The notes beneath the pieces are model-generated. The model had not been told where the DNA came from. It saw only the letters and a program-made list of their open reading frames with translations, and searched no databases. Below are positions 7,799 through 17,700 of a stretch of 64,000 nt of DNA, one piece after another. Each line of letters starts with the position of its first letter. The stretch's first letter is position 1. The translations under genes were made by a program, and so were the position numbers. The DNA comes from Oscillospiraceae bacterium (lineage in GTDB: Bacteria > Bacillota > Clostridia > Oscillospirales > Oscillospiraceae): NCBI GenBank assembly GCA_017434755.1, contig JAFRER010000021.1, forward strand, positions 1 to 64,000, given 5' to 3'.

Positions 7799-9862
7799 TC
7801 AACTGCTTTGCTCCGTCCAATATGAGAGTATGCCGGCAGTTCCTTCGGCTGAGACAATCGTTATCATCCGCGAGTATGGGAGCGTAATATCATATGACTT
7901 ATCTTCCTTCGACAGTTGTATACTCTGCTCTCCGATCAAAAGCTTTCCGCTTCCTGACGCGGTGATAGAAAGATGAAGCAAACCATTCAGATCTCGGCTG
8001 TCATCAAAGAATTCCAAAATTGCATTCTGTCCGCTATACAGATAGTTGTCATCCAACCCATACATCATTGAGTCCACCCACCGCACTTCCGGAGAGATCT
8101 GTACTACTGTGAAGTGTCCGTTTTTCGTTGTAAATGAAGTGGTATTGTCACTTAATTCAAGATGCTCCGCAATCGTCATTCCCAATACAAACAGGTCTGT
8201 ATCCGGCGTTTCATGATTGTTAACATTAGGCGATTGATCAACAGGGATAAAAGGTGTATATATTCCTCCTTGTTCCTCCATTTCGACAAACATCTGGTCA
8301 ACGGTAACCTGCTGCATCGGATAGTTCAAGCGTCCATCCAACCAGTAAGAGTAAATATCATCATAATACCTCTGCGTTATTCCCAACGCTTCACGTTTTC
8401 CGATCAGTTCTTTTACTTCAACAGCATCTTCAGAAATAGTCGGGTCGATGTAAACATTAACGTTGATATGCGCACACAAAGCATTGACCGCTACCACAAC
8501 AAATAAAAACACCGAAGACGCATTCTTCAGTTTTTCTTTCCATCCTTTGCTAATCTCTATGATAAAGCAAACGGTAAAAACAAGGATGATAATCGTTACT
8601 ATCCATCCGGAAATTGTCGCGTTCAGTCTTCTCGTATTGATAAATGCTGAGAGAATCATTGAATCAATGGATCTGGTTTCCCCTTTTACAAATCCTGCCC
8701 TTGCTCCCGGAAAAACCGCCAAAACAGCGAATACAATCATCGCTGTTTTGATTCTTTTCCCTTTGCCAATTGTTCTCGAAGAAAGATCCAACCCGGATGA
8801 GAAAACGAAGAATGCCGGAATATACATTGCCCAATAGCGCATATGTATAGGCAATTGTCCAAGACTGCCGTCCCATTTGTACGGGACGACAAATACTGCG
8901 GTGCCAATAATGGCAACTAAAACACCACATGAAAGGGCAATTATGAACTGACGTTTCTCCTTGTCATACTCTTTCAAATATACAAATGGCAGAATAGCAA
9001 AAACTCCGATACAAGCGAACACAAACAGAAAAAGCATCAGCAGGGAAGCTTCTCCTGCAACTAGCGCATCTTTTGCAACCCATTCTGACGTCTGCTTGTC
9101 GTATAGGCCAAGGAAAGACGATTCTGCCCGGAACAGGCCGCAATAAATGCCATAGACAGCGCCTATCATCAGCAGAAGTACTGCAAGCGGAACAAATGCT
9201 TGCAGAAAAGCCTTTTTATCCCGCCTGGATGAAAAAAAGATCTGTAACGTCAGTAATGCTGTTCCAGCAGATAATGCACCGGGCTTAGTGTAAAACAACA
9301 GCCCGCAGAACAGTGCGGTCATAACCCCATATTTAAGGTCATGCTCTGTATAATAGCGATAGCTAAAGAAAACCATCCAGAATGACAGAGGCCAGATCAG
9401 AGCCTCAGTCATCTGAAAGCCTCCCATGACAAGATCAGGCAAAACCGCGACAAGCAAGGCTGATATCACAGCCCGCTTTTCATTATTTGTGAAGTCTTTC
9501 GCAAACAAATATGCAGGGAACACCGTCGTGCAAATCAGCAAGGTGTTGAATACCTGAATGTATCTGAAGATATCTCCACCCAATACAGCATTCATCAAAA
9601 ATAATGGAACCAGCAAAAATGGATACAGCAAATACGGATAGTTTACAGGTTGGCCACGAAATGCAGGTCTGCCTTCCCATGCCAAAGATCTGGCAATGTT
9701 AGTATAAAGGCCTTCGTCTATTGTAACCGTCGGAGCCTTGATCAGCAGGATATTCAGGATAGAATGTACTATAAAGGAAATGGCAAAAATCAACAGCAGA
9801 TTCCGATTGAACAGCCTCGTTTGCATCTTTATAATGCCATTCGTTTGTTTAGCTTGCTTCAT
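7799..9862 (-). CDS. GT39-like polytopic membrane glycosyltransferase
   Basis: 687 residues with about ten to twelve transmembrane helices and a C-terminal extracytoplasmic domain (roughly the last 210 residues). The first external loop carries TIDEGLYTNIARSLAWEG, where the Asp-Glu pair is the catalytic signature of GT39/PMT/ArnT-type GT-C enzymes that use polyprenyl-phosphate sugars. The second loop has the usual FRYIQVFNTLL and PAYLFAK segments. I chose the ATG at 9862 because GGAG lies 9 bases upstream, and placed its promoter at 9909-9937. It probably adds a sugar to a wall or membrane glycan outside the cell. Its AT-rich composition contrasts with the flanking GC-rich genes, suggesting separate ancestry. 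Confidence 0.82.
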   Translation of the reverse strand: MKQAKQTNGIIKMQTRLFNRNLLLIFAISFIVHSILNILLIKAPTVTIDEGLYTNIARSLAWEGRPAFRGQPVNYPYLLYPFLLVPLFLMNAVLGGDIFRYIQVFNTLLICTTVFPAYLFAKDFTNNEKRAVISALLVAVLPDLVMGGFQMTEALIWPLSFWMVFFSYRYYTEHDLKYGVMTALFCGLLFYTKPGALSAGTALLTLQIFFSSRRDKKAFLQAFVPLAVLLLMIGAVYGIYCGLFRAESSFLGLYDKQTSEWVAKDALVAGEASLLMLFLFVFACIGVFAILPFVYLKEYDKEKRQFIIALSCGVLVAIIGTAVFVVPYKWDGSLGQLPIHMRYWAMYIPAFFVFSSGLDLSSRTIGKGKRIKTAMIVFAVLAVFPGARAGFVKGETRSIDSMILSAFINTRRLNATISGWIVTIIILVFTVCFIIEISKGWKEKLKNASSVFLFVVVAVNALCAHINVNVYIDPTISEDAVEVKELIGKREALGITQRYYDDIYSYWLDGRLNYPMQQVTVDQMFVEMEEQGGIYTPFIPVDQSPNVNNHETPDTDLFVLGMTIAEHLELSDNTTSFTTKNGHFTVVQISPEVRWVDSMMYGLDDNYLYSGQNAILEFFDDSRDLNGLLHLSITASGSGKLLIGEQSIQLSKEDKSYDITLPYSRMITIVSAEGTAGILSYWTEQSS

Positions 9863-9908
9863 TAATTCAATCTCCAATTGTGTTGACGCGATATAAGTGT
9901 ATATAGTA

Positions 9909-9937
9909 ATTATAGTATTATTTGTTATCAGTTGCAA
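9909..9937 (-). promoter_or_regulatory. Promoter of the GT39-like gene
   Basis: Read on the minus strand: TTGCAA (9937-9932), a 17-base spacer and TATAAT (9914-9909), 47 bases before the ATG. The remainder of the 328-base gap 9863-10190 contains the terminator at 10106 and nothing else recognised. Confidence 0.7.
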
Positions 9938-10105
9938 ATTTCTGTTTTAACTATTCTTACAGAAAACACATTGTGCCCATTATCAGTCTCATACTTTTAC
10001 AGTAAGGATACGGCTTATTGTCGTCATCAAAGTATTTGAAAGGCTTCACACTTGTGTATCACTTACAGTGCAGCGAGTAGAACGGTATGTAAATGCAGTA
10101 TGCAT

Positions 10106-10143
10106 AAAAAGATACAGTCCACATGAGCGGACTGTATCTTTTT
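10106..10143. terminator. Strong hairpin terminator, likely bidirectional
   Basis: AAAAAGATACAGTCC (10106-10120) pairs perfectly with GGACTGTATCTTTTT (10129-10143), a 15-bp stem with an 8-base loop. It lies 48 bases past the stop of the minus-strand gene 10191-10886 and would end that operon. Confidence 0.8.
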
Positions 10144-10190
10144 ATGTTTCAGAAAAATGTGTGATACTATTCTTGTCACAAGGATCCCGC

Positions 10191-10886
10191 TCATTCCTGA
10201 TAAAGGCCGACGAAATCCCGCCCGAAGCTTCCCTCCGGAGTATCCACGATCATGTAAAACAGTCTCTTGACGACCGTCTTCTCTTTCAGAAAAGCGAGCG
10301 CGCTCGCCTTGTCCGGCCCGTTGTAGACCTCATAGGTGCTCACGCCGTCATTTCCCTTGATCGTCTCGCTGTACCGGACAAGCGCGGCGTTTCCTCCCTC
10401 TGCCGGCGAAGCGGCGAACGCGCAGGGCACGCTGCGGGTCTTGCATCTGCCGTTATGGCCGGAAAAGACCCTTTCCGCGAAGAACAGTTCCGCCTGTGTC
10501 AGATCGCTGCCGGTGACCATCACCTCATACTGTCCCGTGCGCATGCCTCTGCGTTTCGTCTCATAGCAGCCGTAGGTCATCGTCCGGTCGCAGATGAGCT
10601 TTCCGGAATCCGCCGCCTTGTGGAAGAACGGCAGCGCGAGCATGGCCTCCTCCGCCGCGTCCGCAGAGGAAAACGTGAACAGCGTGAACGGCTGCCGGTC
10701 TGAAAGTGCCGGGCGCTCCTTCTTCCAGTAAGCGATCGCCTGGGCCATGGTCTCCTGCCTGGTCCCCGCGTTGTCCTGCTCATAATACAGCTTTCCCGCG
10801 GAAGAGGCGGTACTTCCCGTAGCCTCTGTTTTGAATGTCCCCAAATGCTTTCCGGATCCTCTTCTGTAATCAGTAAAAAGGCGCAT
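10191..10886 (-). CDS. Conserved-looking protein of unknown function
   Basis: 231 residues, no signal peptide and no membrane segment. I do not recognise the family. The N-terminus MRLFTDYRRGSGKHLG and the Tyr/Trp-rich middle (LYYEQDNAGTRQETMAQAIAYWKKERP) suggest a compact alpha/beta cytoplasmic protein. The ATG at 10886 was chosen because AAGGAG lies 8 bases upstream; an in-frame extension to 10973 crosses a probable leader and has no ribosome site. It is the last and least certain member of the polysaccharide locus and may be transcribed separately, as a 12-bp hairpin lies between it and the preceding gene. Confidence 0.6.
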   Translation of the reverse strand: MRLFTDYRRGSGKHLGTFKTEATGSTASSAGKLYYEQDNAGTRQETMAQAIAYWKKERPALSDRQPFTLFTFSSADAAEEAMLALPFFHKAADSGKLICDRTMTYGCYETKRRGMRTGQYEVMVTGSDLTQAELFFAERVFSGHNGRCKTRSVPCAFAASPAEGGNAALVRYSETIKGNDGVSTYEVYNGPDKASALAFLKEKTVVKRLFYMIVDTPEGSFGRDFVGLYQE

Positions 10887-10975
10887 CGCAGATTCTCCTT
10901 CCCGGCCGTCCTTTTCTTTCTGATCACAGTATAGACCGGTGTTTTCCGTCAGTTGTCTGCTCAGCGCATACAAAT

Positions 10976-11010
10976 AAGGGAGGTACGAAAAATTTTACCG
11001 TACCTCCCTT
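10976..11010 (-). terminator. 12-bp hairpin after the glycosidase-like gene
   Basis: AAGGGAGGTACG (10976-10987) and CGTACCTCCCTT (10999-11010) form a perfect stem 11 bases beyond the stop at 11022. Only a weak T-rich tract follows on the minus strand, so read-through into 10191-10886 is possible. Confidence 0.6.
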
Positions 11011-11021
11011 ATGATTCCTTT

Positions 11022-13121
11022 TCAGTTCTCCGCGAAATAGTCTTTCAGAAGATAATAGGATTCCTTCAGTCTCTCCTCCGTCTCCGGCCGGCCCCAGTTT
11101 GCCCAGGTATACAGACTCATAGGCACCGTCTCGCTGCTGCCGCCGCGGCACACGCCGATCCGGATCCCGTCCGTCGTCAGCGGAACGATGGAGTTGCTTG
11201 CATAATGGTCCCCTCTCACCAGCTTCGAGGACGGGTCCATAAAGCCGATCAGCATCCAGGGCAGGCGGATCTCCGCAAAGCCGTCCCCGAAACGGAAGTC
11301 AGCCCGCGAATCATAGGCCGGATCGTTCGGGTCGGCCGTACCGTAGCGCAGAAGCCCCGTCTCCACCCGGACGAACTCCGTCACTTCCCCGGTCTCCGGG
11401 ATTTTCATGGGCGCATTCAGCGCCATCCATACCGGCCCGAAGCGGCCGGAGCCTTTCTCGTACTGGCCCTCCCGGACCGGGAAGAAGCCGGTTTTGTGGG
11501 CATAGGAGTAATAGAAGACGTCATAATAGGCGTCCGTCAGCAGGCGCGTGTCCTTCCTGCCGTGGAGCCGCAGCAGAAACTCGGCGTCATCCGAAAAGTT
11601 CATGCCCTCTCCCCGGCTGCTGCCGAGACCGGGCGCCACGCTGAGCGGGATGCAGATCTCCTCATTCTCCAGATCCATGCCCGGCGCCTTTACCAGCAGA
11701 TACAGATAGCCCGCGTCCGACCGGGCGCAGACGGTGATGCCCTCGTTTTCCACAAGGGGCTCGACGCCCTTCCAGTCCTTGTTCTTGCCGTCCACGACGA
11801 TACTGCCCCCGGTGGTGAAGGCCAGCAGGCCGAAGCATTCCTCCGGGCTCTGGGGATTGTACCAGGCGGGCGCGCGGTCGGGCAGCTCCAGGTCATAGCT
11901 GTTCCACGTCTGCTTGAACCATTCGTCCTGCCAGGAAAAGATCAGTGCGCCGGCACAGCCCGCCTCCCGGATGTCCCGGTTCAGGCGTATGATCCATTCC
12001 CCCTGCTGCTTCTCGGTGGCCTGTCCCTGCGCCATCCCCGTCACATCGTTGATATGGGCGATCCCGCGGGAGGAGGGAATGCCGTATTCCGTTATGAACA
12101 CGGGCATGCTGTGATAGGCGTTCAGCTCCTGCAGATACGCAAGATAGGGATCCGGGTCGTAGCCCTTGATGTATTTTGTGTCGTAGCTGAGAAACTCGGG
12201 ATAATAAGGATAAACATGATAGGAGGCGAAAAAGCCGGCCTTGAACGCATCCGTCGCCCGGATGTGCTCGGTATCGACCGATACGGAATCCTCCCCGGGG
12301 ATGGGCTCGTTCGGGTGATCCAGCGGATCGGTGGAAGACCAGTTGCACAGGGCCACGGGCCGCTGCGTGCTGTAGGTCTCGATTTCCCGTGCGATCAGCG
12401 TCTCTGCGGCTTCGGCGAGAAACACCTCGAAGGGCGAGGCGTCCTCCGTGCGGACATAAGTCCCTTCAAAGACTGTTTTGTCCCGGTTGGCATGATTGGT
12501 CCCGTTCACGAAATCCGCGGTCCACTCCACTCCCAGGACCCAGCCGATCACCCAGGGGGATATATCGGACCCGTAGCTGCCCCAGGCATTGCTGCGGACC
12601 CTCTTGATCTCGACACCGCCGTGGATCATGTCGACGGTGCTTTGTATATCCGCGAAAAACTGCGAACGGAAGGCGTCACCACCGCCGTAGGCGTCCGGGA
12701 TCTCCCGCATCATGTCCTCATCGCAGTATACGCCCTGGATCAGATACAGAGGCTTTTTCGCCTTGGCGTTGTATTCCGCCAACGCGTCGTAAAAGTCCGG
12801 CATCTGTCCCGTATAGACGCGGATGACCTGCACGTTCATGTCCGAGATGGACCGGAACCAGCGGAGATAGGTCTCTTTCGGGATCGCAAAATCGCCGGGA
12901 AAGTTCCCGACCGTCGCAGCGCCGATGTTGACTCCGTTGAGGAATACGGTCTCGTAGCCTCCGTCCTTATAGCGCAGGCGGAACTCCTTTCCCCGGATCA
13001 CCGCGGGCATGCCGCTGTCCAGCGTCTTTGCGCTTTTTGCCCCTGCGGAGGAAGCGGAGCAGCCGGAAAGCAGCACGGCAAAAAGAAGGACCAGAGCGAT
13101 CCGTTTTCTCCAGTTACGCAT
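11022..13121 (-). CDS. Lipoprotein with a TIM-barrel glycoside-hydrolase-like domain
   Basis: 699 residues. Signal peptide and lipobox (AVLLSGC) put it on the outer face of the membrane. Residues about 35-420 look like a clan GH-A barrel: NGVNIGAATVGNFP at the start, VIRVYTGQMPDFYDAL, WVLGVEWT as a candidate acid/base Glu and PVFITEYGIPSS as the nucleophile-like Glu near strand 7, then FSWQDEWFKQTW. The C-terminal third (about 450-699) is a beta-rich domain of carbohydrate-binding type (IVVDGKNKDWKGV, FRFGDGFAEIRLPWMLIGF). I chose the ATG at 13121 after GGAAGGGAGG. In this operon it most likely trims, releases or modifies the polymer made by the glycosyltransferase-kinase protein. The substrate is unknown. 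Confidence 0.75.
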   Translation of the reverse strand: MRNWRKRIALVLLFAVLLSGCSASSAGAKSAKTLDSGMPAVIRGKEFRLRYKDGGYETVFLNGVNIGAATVGNFPGDFAIPKETYLRWFRSISDMNVQVIRVYTGQMPDFYDALAEYNAKAKKPLYLIQGVYCDEDMMREIPDAYGGGDAFRSQFFADIQSTVDMIHGGVEIKRVRSNAWGSYGSDISPWVIGWVLGVEWTADFVNGTNHANRDKTVFEGTYVRTEDASPFEVFLAEAAETLIAREIETYSTQRPVALCNWSSTDPLDHPNEPIPGEDSVSVDTEHIRATDAFKAGFFASYHVYPYYPEFLSYDTKYIKGYDPDPYLAYLQELNAYHSMPVFITEYGIPSSRGIAHINDVTGMAQGQATEKQQGEWIIRLNRDIREAGCAGALIFSWQDEWFKQTWNSYDLELPDRAPAWYNPQSPEECFGLLAFTTGGSIVVDGKNKDWKGVEPLVENEGITVCARSDAGYLYLLVKAPGMDLENEEICIPLSVAPGLGSSRGEGMNFSDDAEFLLRLHGRKDTRLLTDAYYDVFYYSYAHKTGFFPVREGQYEKGSGRFGPVWMALNAPMKIPETGEVTEFVRVETGLLRYGTADPNDPAYDSRADFRFGDGFAEIRLPWMLIGFMDPSSKLVRGDHYASNSIVPLTTDGIRIGVCRGGSSETVPMSLYTWANWGRPETEERLKESYYLLKDYFAEN

Positions 13122-13146
13122 GGCTGCCTCCCTTCCTCTAAAGATC

Positions 13147-13175
13147 CCGGTGCCTTCCGCTCCGGAAAGCACCGG
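13147..13175. other. Hairpin in the leader of the glycosidase-like gene
   Basis: CCGGTGC (13147-13153) pairs with GCACCGG (13169-13175), and after one mismatch TTCCG pairs with CGGAA around CTC. A T-run follows only on the plus strand, so for minus-strand transcription it is an intercistronic mRNA structure, perhaps tuning expression of the downstream gene. Confidence 0.45.
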
Positions 13176-13189
13176 TTAAAACAGTTTTT

Positions 13190-14710
13190 TTATTTCAGCG
13201 CGGCTCTTCCGCTGTCCGATCCGCCGACACGCACTTTCCACAGCCTTCCGCCGTCCTCCTCATTCTCAAAGAGGATCCAGCTTCCCGCCACCTGGAAAGC
13301 CCCGGTGGGGGCGGGAACGACCGTATAGCGTGTCCGGCCGTTCAGGGACATCCACTCCAGTGTCCGGCCGCTGCCGGAAACATAGAACACGCCGCCGTCC
13401 GAGACGTTCGGGAAAAAGGCCGGCATGGCCGTCAGCTTTTCGGGATTGCCCCCGTTCAGATCCATGCGGATCAGGCCGTTTGCCGTTCCGGCATAGATCT
13501 TTCCGTCATATACACAGATGCTTTCATAGGAGCTGCTGCTGATCAGTTTCACATCTCCCCCGTCCGCATCGCTGCAGCAGATTCCGTTTCCTCTGGCCGG
13601 ATCGATGTAATAGAGCTTCCCGTCGGCCACGTTCAGGCAGCGGTATTCCGTCGCCCCGCTGATCTGCGTCAGCTTTTTGCCCGACTTGGCGACCCGGTAG
13701 AGATACTGTGTCTCGAGACTGTCATACAGATAAAAGACATCGTCGAGTATATAGAAGCGCCCGCCGAGAGATTCGCAGAAATGCTCCTCCCTGCCCGTAA
13801 CCGGATCGATCCGGAGGATCTGGGTGGGCGTGCAGACGTAAAGGCTGCCCTCGTAGTACTGGAGGCTGTAGGCCCCGCTCACTTTTCCGATGTTCTCCGC
13901 CTGTCCCGTGACAGCGTCCATCCGGATGATCTCATCGTCCAGCAGGTAGAAAACGTTCTTTTCATTATAGGTGGCGATCGGCCCGTCACCGGCGGCATAA
14001 TTCCCCGGAAGGCTGCCGTTGCGGCTGTTGAAGGAAGGCGCGTTCACCGTGATCCCCGGCGCGTCGGAAGCGCCACGTTCAAAGCCCTCCTCATAACCCG
14101 GCCCGTAGCCGGCCGTATCCCCCGTCTTCGCGCCGCTTGCTCCGCCCGCTAGCCATGCGGCATAGATCAGGGCCGCCAGCACCGCGGCATACAGGACGTA
14201 CAGGAGGAAATGAAGCGCTTTCTTCCCGGCCCGCATCTCCCGCTTCACCGCGTCATGAAGAGAGCCGACATCCTCGAAGCGGTACATGGGATTGAAGGCC
14301 GTGCAGCGCCGGATCAGAGACAGCAGCTTGGGGTCGTCGAGCGAGATCTCCGCCTCGGATTTCTTGTCCTGCCCCGTGGCCATGTACAGCATGAGCATTC
14401 CCAGCGCGTATACCCTGTCGCTCTGAGAGCTCAGCTCCGCGCGGGTCTGCTCGGGAGGAAGATAGGCCGCGATCTCCGAAAAGCCGGCTTCTCCCTCCGA
14501 TACCTGCACATCGCCGTATTCATCCACGAATACGGAGGCCGGGTGGATGAGAAGACGGCCGGTATTCTTTTCCGGGTCCTCAAACAGCCCGCAGAGTTTC
14601 CCGATGATCGGCAGGATCATCTCGGCGCGCATCGGCCCGTCTTCCGTGACCAGTGCAGATATGCTGCGTTCAGTTTCCCCGTCCCATCTGAATCGTTTCT
14701 TTTTCCGCAT
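13190..14710 (-). CDS. Pseudokinase / transmembrane / beta-propeller protein
   Basis: 506 residues. Residues 1-160 match only the C-lobe of a Ser/Thr kinase: LLIHPASVFVDEYGDVQV aligns with the HRDxKxxN region, SEGEAGF with DFG, LPPEQ with the APE segment, and SDRVYALGMLMLYMATG with the helix-F Asp. The catalytic HRD Asp and the DFG Asp are absent and there is no N-lobe, so it should be catalytically dead. A single transmembrane helix (about 166-189) follows, then a GYGPGYEEG linker and a DUF5050-like propeller with repeats such as LYYIDPARG and IRMDLNGGNPEKLT. The end (FQVAGSWILFENEEDGG) mirrors the neighbouring kinase protein, so the two are paralogues. The start at 14710 is 5 bases after that gene's stop, with GGAGGGG upstream. 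Confidence 0.8.
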   Translation of the reverse strand: MRKKKRFRWDGETERSISALVTEDGPMRAEMILPIIGKLCGLFEDPEKNTGRLLIHPASVFVDEYGDVQVSEGEAGFSEIAAYLPPEQTRAELSSQSDRVYALGMLMLYMATGQDKKSEAEISLDDPKLLSLIRRCTAFNPMYRFEDVGSLHDAVKREMRAGKKALHFLLYVLYAAVLAALIYAAWLAGGASGAKTGDTAGYGPGYEEGFERGASDAPGITVNAPSFNSRNGSLPGNYAAGDGPIATYNEKNVFYLLDDEIIRMDAVTGQAENIGKVSGAYSLQYYEGSLYVCTPTQILRIDPVTGREEHFCESLGGRFYILDDVFYLYDSLETQYLYRVAKSGKKLTQISGATEYRCLNVADGKLYYIDPARGNGICCSDADGGDVKLISSSSYESICVYDGKIYAGTANGLIRMDLNGGNPEKLTAMPAFFPNVSDGGVFYVSGSGRTLEWMSLNGRTRYTVVPAPTGAFQVAGSWILFENEEDGGRLWKVRVGGSDSGRAALK

Positions 14711-14715
14711 ATCCG

Positions 14716-17700
14716 TCACCCCTCCGGGCGCACCGGATGGTCGTTGGCTCCGTCGAGCCGGACCGACCACAGGCTGCCCCCGTCATCCTTGTTGTGGTAA
14801 TAGATCCATGATCCCGCAATGTTGAAGTCTCCGGCGCGGTTGCCCGTGATGCGTTCACGGATCCGCCCGTCAAAGGAGCAGCGGATAATGGTCTCTTCCG
14901 TCTGATCGATGAAGTAGATGCCGTCTTCCGTGATATGGAGCATCCGCGCCTGCGCTTCGAGAAGCTCCGTCACGGCTCCCGTCTGGGGATCGATCCGGAC
15001 GAGCCGCTCCGTCCCGTTCTCGCTCATGGCGCAGAACAGCCTGTTGTTATACAGGCATATGCTCCGGAAGGACCCCGCGGCCAGTTTTTCACGCGCCGTT
15101 CCTTCGCCCTTCCATCTGTAAAGTCCGTGATCCGTCCCGTCGACAAAATACATCTCCGTTTCGCCGATGGTCAGGATCTCGCATCCGGCCAGCTCCTTGA
15201 GCTCCGTGGCTTTGCCGGTCTTGTAATCCAGCTGATACACGCCGCCGTCCGAAAGGATGTAGAGTTCATCCTCCCGTATGTACAGCCTGCCGGACATTCC
15301 CTTGTACAGAACATCCGACTGCGGCGTATAGAGATTCTTCTGCAGGATACGGTCCCCGGAGGAATAGTACAGCCAGTCGTTCCAGCAGCTGATGGCGGAG
15401 GCCTTTTCATCCTCCGTCATCCGGACGGGTTCCGTGCCGTTGGCGTTCACGCGCCAGACATCGCCGTCCGCAATATAGAAGGTCAGTCCGCCGCTCTGGA
15501 TCGCAAAGGCGCCTCCCGGAACCGCCATGTTTGCGGGATCGGTCCCGGTGTTCACGGGGTTCGCGCCGTCGCTTCGGAGGAAGACCGGAACGGACCGGTA
15601 TCCGTCCGTGTAGCCTTCCTCATAGCCGAGGTCATATCCCCGTTCGACCGACGCGTCCCTTTCGGTCCTGAAGCTCATCCAGTAGGAAAGACCGCCCAGA
15701 ACGGCAGCCGCGCCGAGCATGGCCGCCGCCGTGACGAAGATCCGTCTTCCCCTGTTCTTCTGCCGTCTGCTTCCGCGGAGGATATAGCGGCGGATCTCCT
15801 CCGCGCTCTGGATCCGCATCTTCGGATTGAAATCGATGCACTGCCCGATCAGGTTCCGCAGGCGGTTGTTGACGATCTGCGCTTCCAGGTCGGAGCGGAT
15901 CGTGCGGCCGGTGGCAAGGTACAGCAGCACAACGCCCAGGGAATAGATATCCGAGACGGGCGTGGTCTGCTCAAAGCCGAACTGCTCGGGGGACGCGTAG
16001 TCAAGGGTCAGTATGACGGAGGTGTCGCGCTCACGCTGCTGCTTGTGCACCCGCGCGATGCCGAAATCGATCAGGTGGATGCTTCCGTCCTTCCCCACGA
16101 CGATGTTCTGCGGCTTGATATCCCGGTGGATGACCGGCGGATTCTGCCCGTGGAGATAGCAGAGGATGTCCGCAAGCTTCAGCCCGATGTCGAAGATGTC
16201 GTCCGTGCCCAGGCTTCCGCCGGCCGAAACGATATCCGAAAGCGTACGGCCCTCAATATACTCCCGGACAAGATATTTCTTTCCGTTCCTCTCCATGAAG
16301 CCGTAGACCTTGGGGATGCCCGGATGGTCGAGTTTCTGCAGGAGCATGGCCTCCTCCAGGGCGTCCTCGTCCGGATTGTCGTCGGTCACGCGGAGCAGCG
16401 CCATGGCGCCGTCCGTCTTCCGGCGAAGCAGATACAGCTCCTTCTTCCCGTCCTGGTCTTTCCGGATGCAGCTTTCAAAGCTGTAATCCTCCAGCAGCTC
16501 CGCGGGCATGTCATCCTCCGGAAGGGAGCTCCGGAGCATCTCCTCGTAAGCGGACAGGAACTGCTCTTCCGAGAGGCCCGCCGAATAGGGCTCACTTTCC
16601 GTCACATAGGGCGAGAGCAGGCTTTCGCTGCGCATTCCCCGCGTGCTCGCCGGGGTCTTTTCTTTATGCTTGATCATACGTCTTGCTCCCGTCTGCCCGG
16701 TCTCCGCCTTTTTCCCGCCAAGGCCCGCAAAGAGCTGCGGCGTCAGCAGGATCGGGACCAGGACGATTCCGAACAGGATATAGCCATAGGTAAACACGGT
16801 CGCCAGTTCGAGGCCCTTCCGGGTGAGCAGATAGATCCCCCGGTCAAGGCACAGGAAGGAGATGGCGATGAACATCGGGTTCTTTTTGAAAAAGTCCAGC
16901 AGGATCTTCAGTCCGTCCCGGAACCTGTATTCCAGCTGGTCCACGTTGGTGGAGGGGAAGGGCCTGTTTATCTTTTTGATCTTGTTCACCAGATACCGGC
17001 AGGATCCGATGAAGATGGAGTAGGAATGGCCCAGGAAGGACAGAGAGATCAGGAGGGAGTGCCCTATGCCTTCGTGCTCCTCCGGCTGCAGGCGCCTCGT
17101 CAGAACGCTCCGCGACAGCGGCGCAACGACAAAGCACAGCATACAAAGGAGGAAGCCGGCCCACAGAAGATGGATGTTGCCGAAGTAGTTTTCCAGAAGA
17201 ACCGTGGGGAACAGAAGCGTCTGGTTGACCACGGAGAAGAAGTACAGCAGCATGTAGAAGATATCGCAGGGACGGGCCTGTTTCCGCGAGATCGTCCCGT
17301 CGAAGATCATTTCGAAAAGGCCGTAGGCGTAGCGCCGCTGCTTGTTGGTCTCTTCCGTGAAGGTGCGGCTGGCGGACTCGGAGAATTCCAGTCCCCTCAG
17401 CTGGGCGTATTTGCCGTGATAGCCATTTCCGTAAAGACGGATAGCCATGTCATAGTCCTCGGAGACCCGGTCCTCCGCCCAGAGCCCGCACTTTTCCAGC
17501 ATGCTCTTGCGCAGGAACACATTGTGGCCGACCAGCGGCACGAAAAATCCCTGAAGCGCCTTGCAGGGCCAGATGTTGTGGAACAGGTTGTTGGTCTGGT
17601 GTCCCGTGGAGGAGCTGTAGTAGTTTTCGTAGAGGTTGTCCGTCTTGGTAGCGCACTGAACGTAGGCCAGCTTGTCGTCCACGGCGAACTCCGGAAGCAC

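Noticed and set aside
10953-13328. A 791-codon plus-strand frame opposite the glycosidase-like gene
   Set aside because: It runs through two intergenic hairpins, has no ribosome site, and the reverse strand encodes a lipoprotein with signal peptide and barrel motifs.
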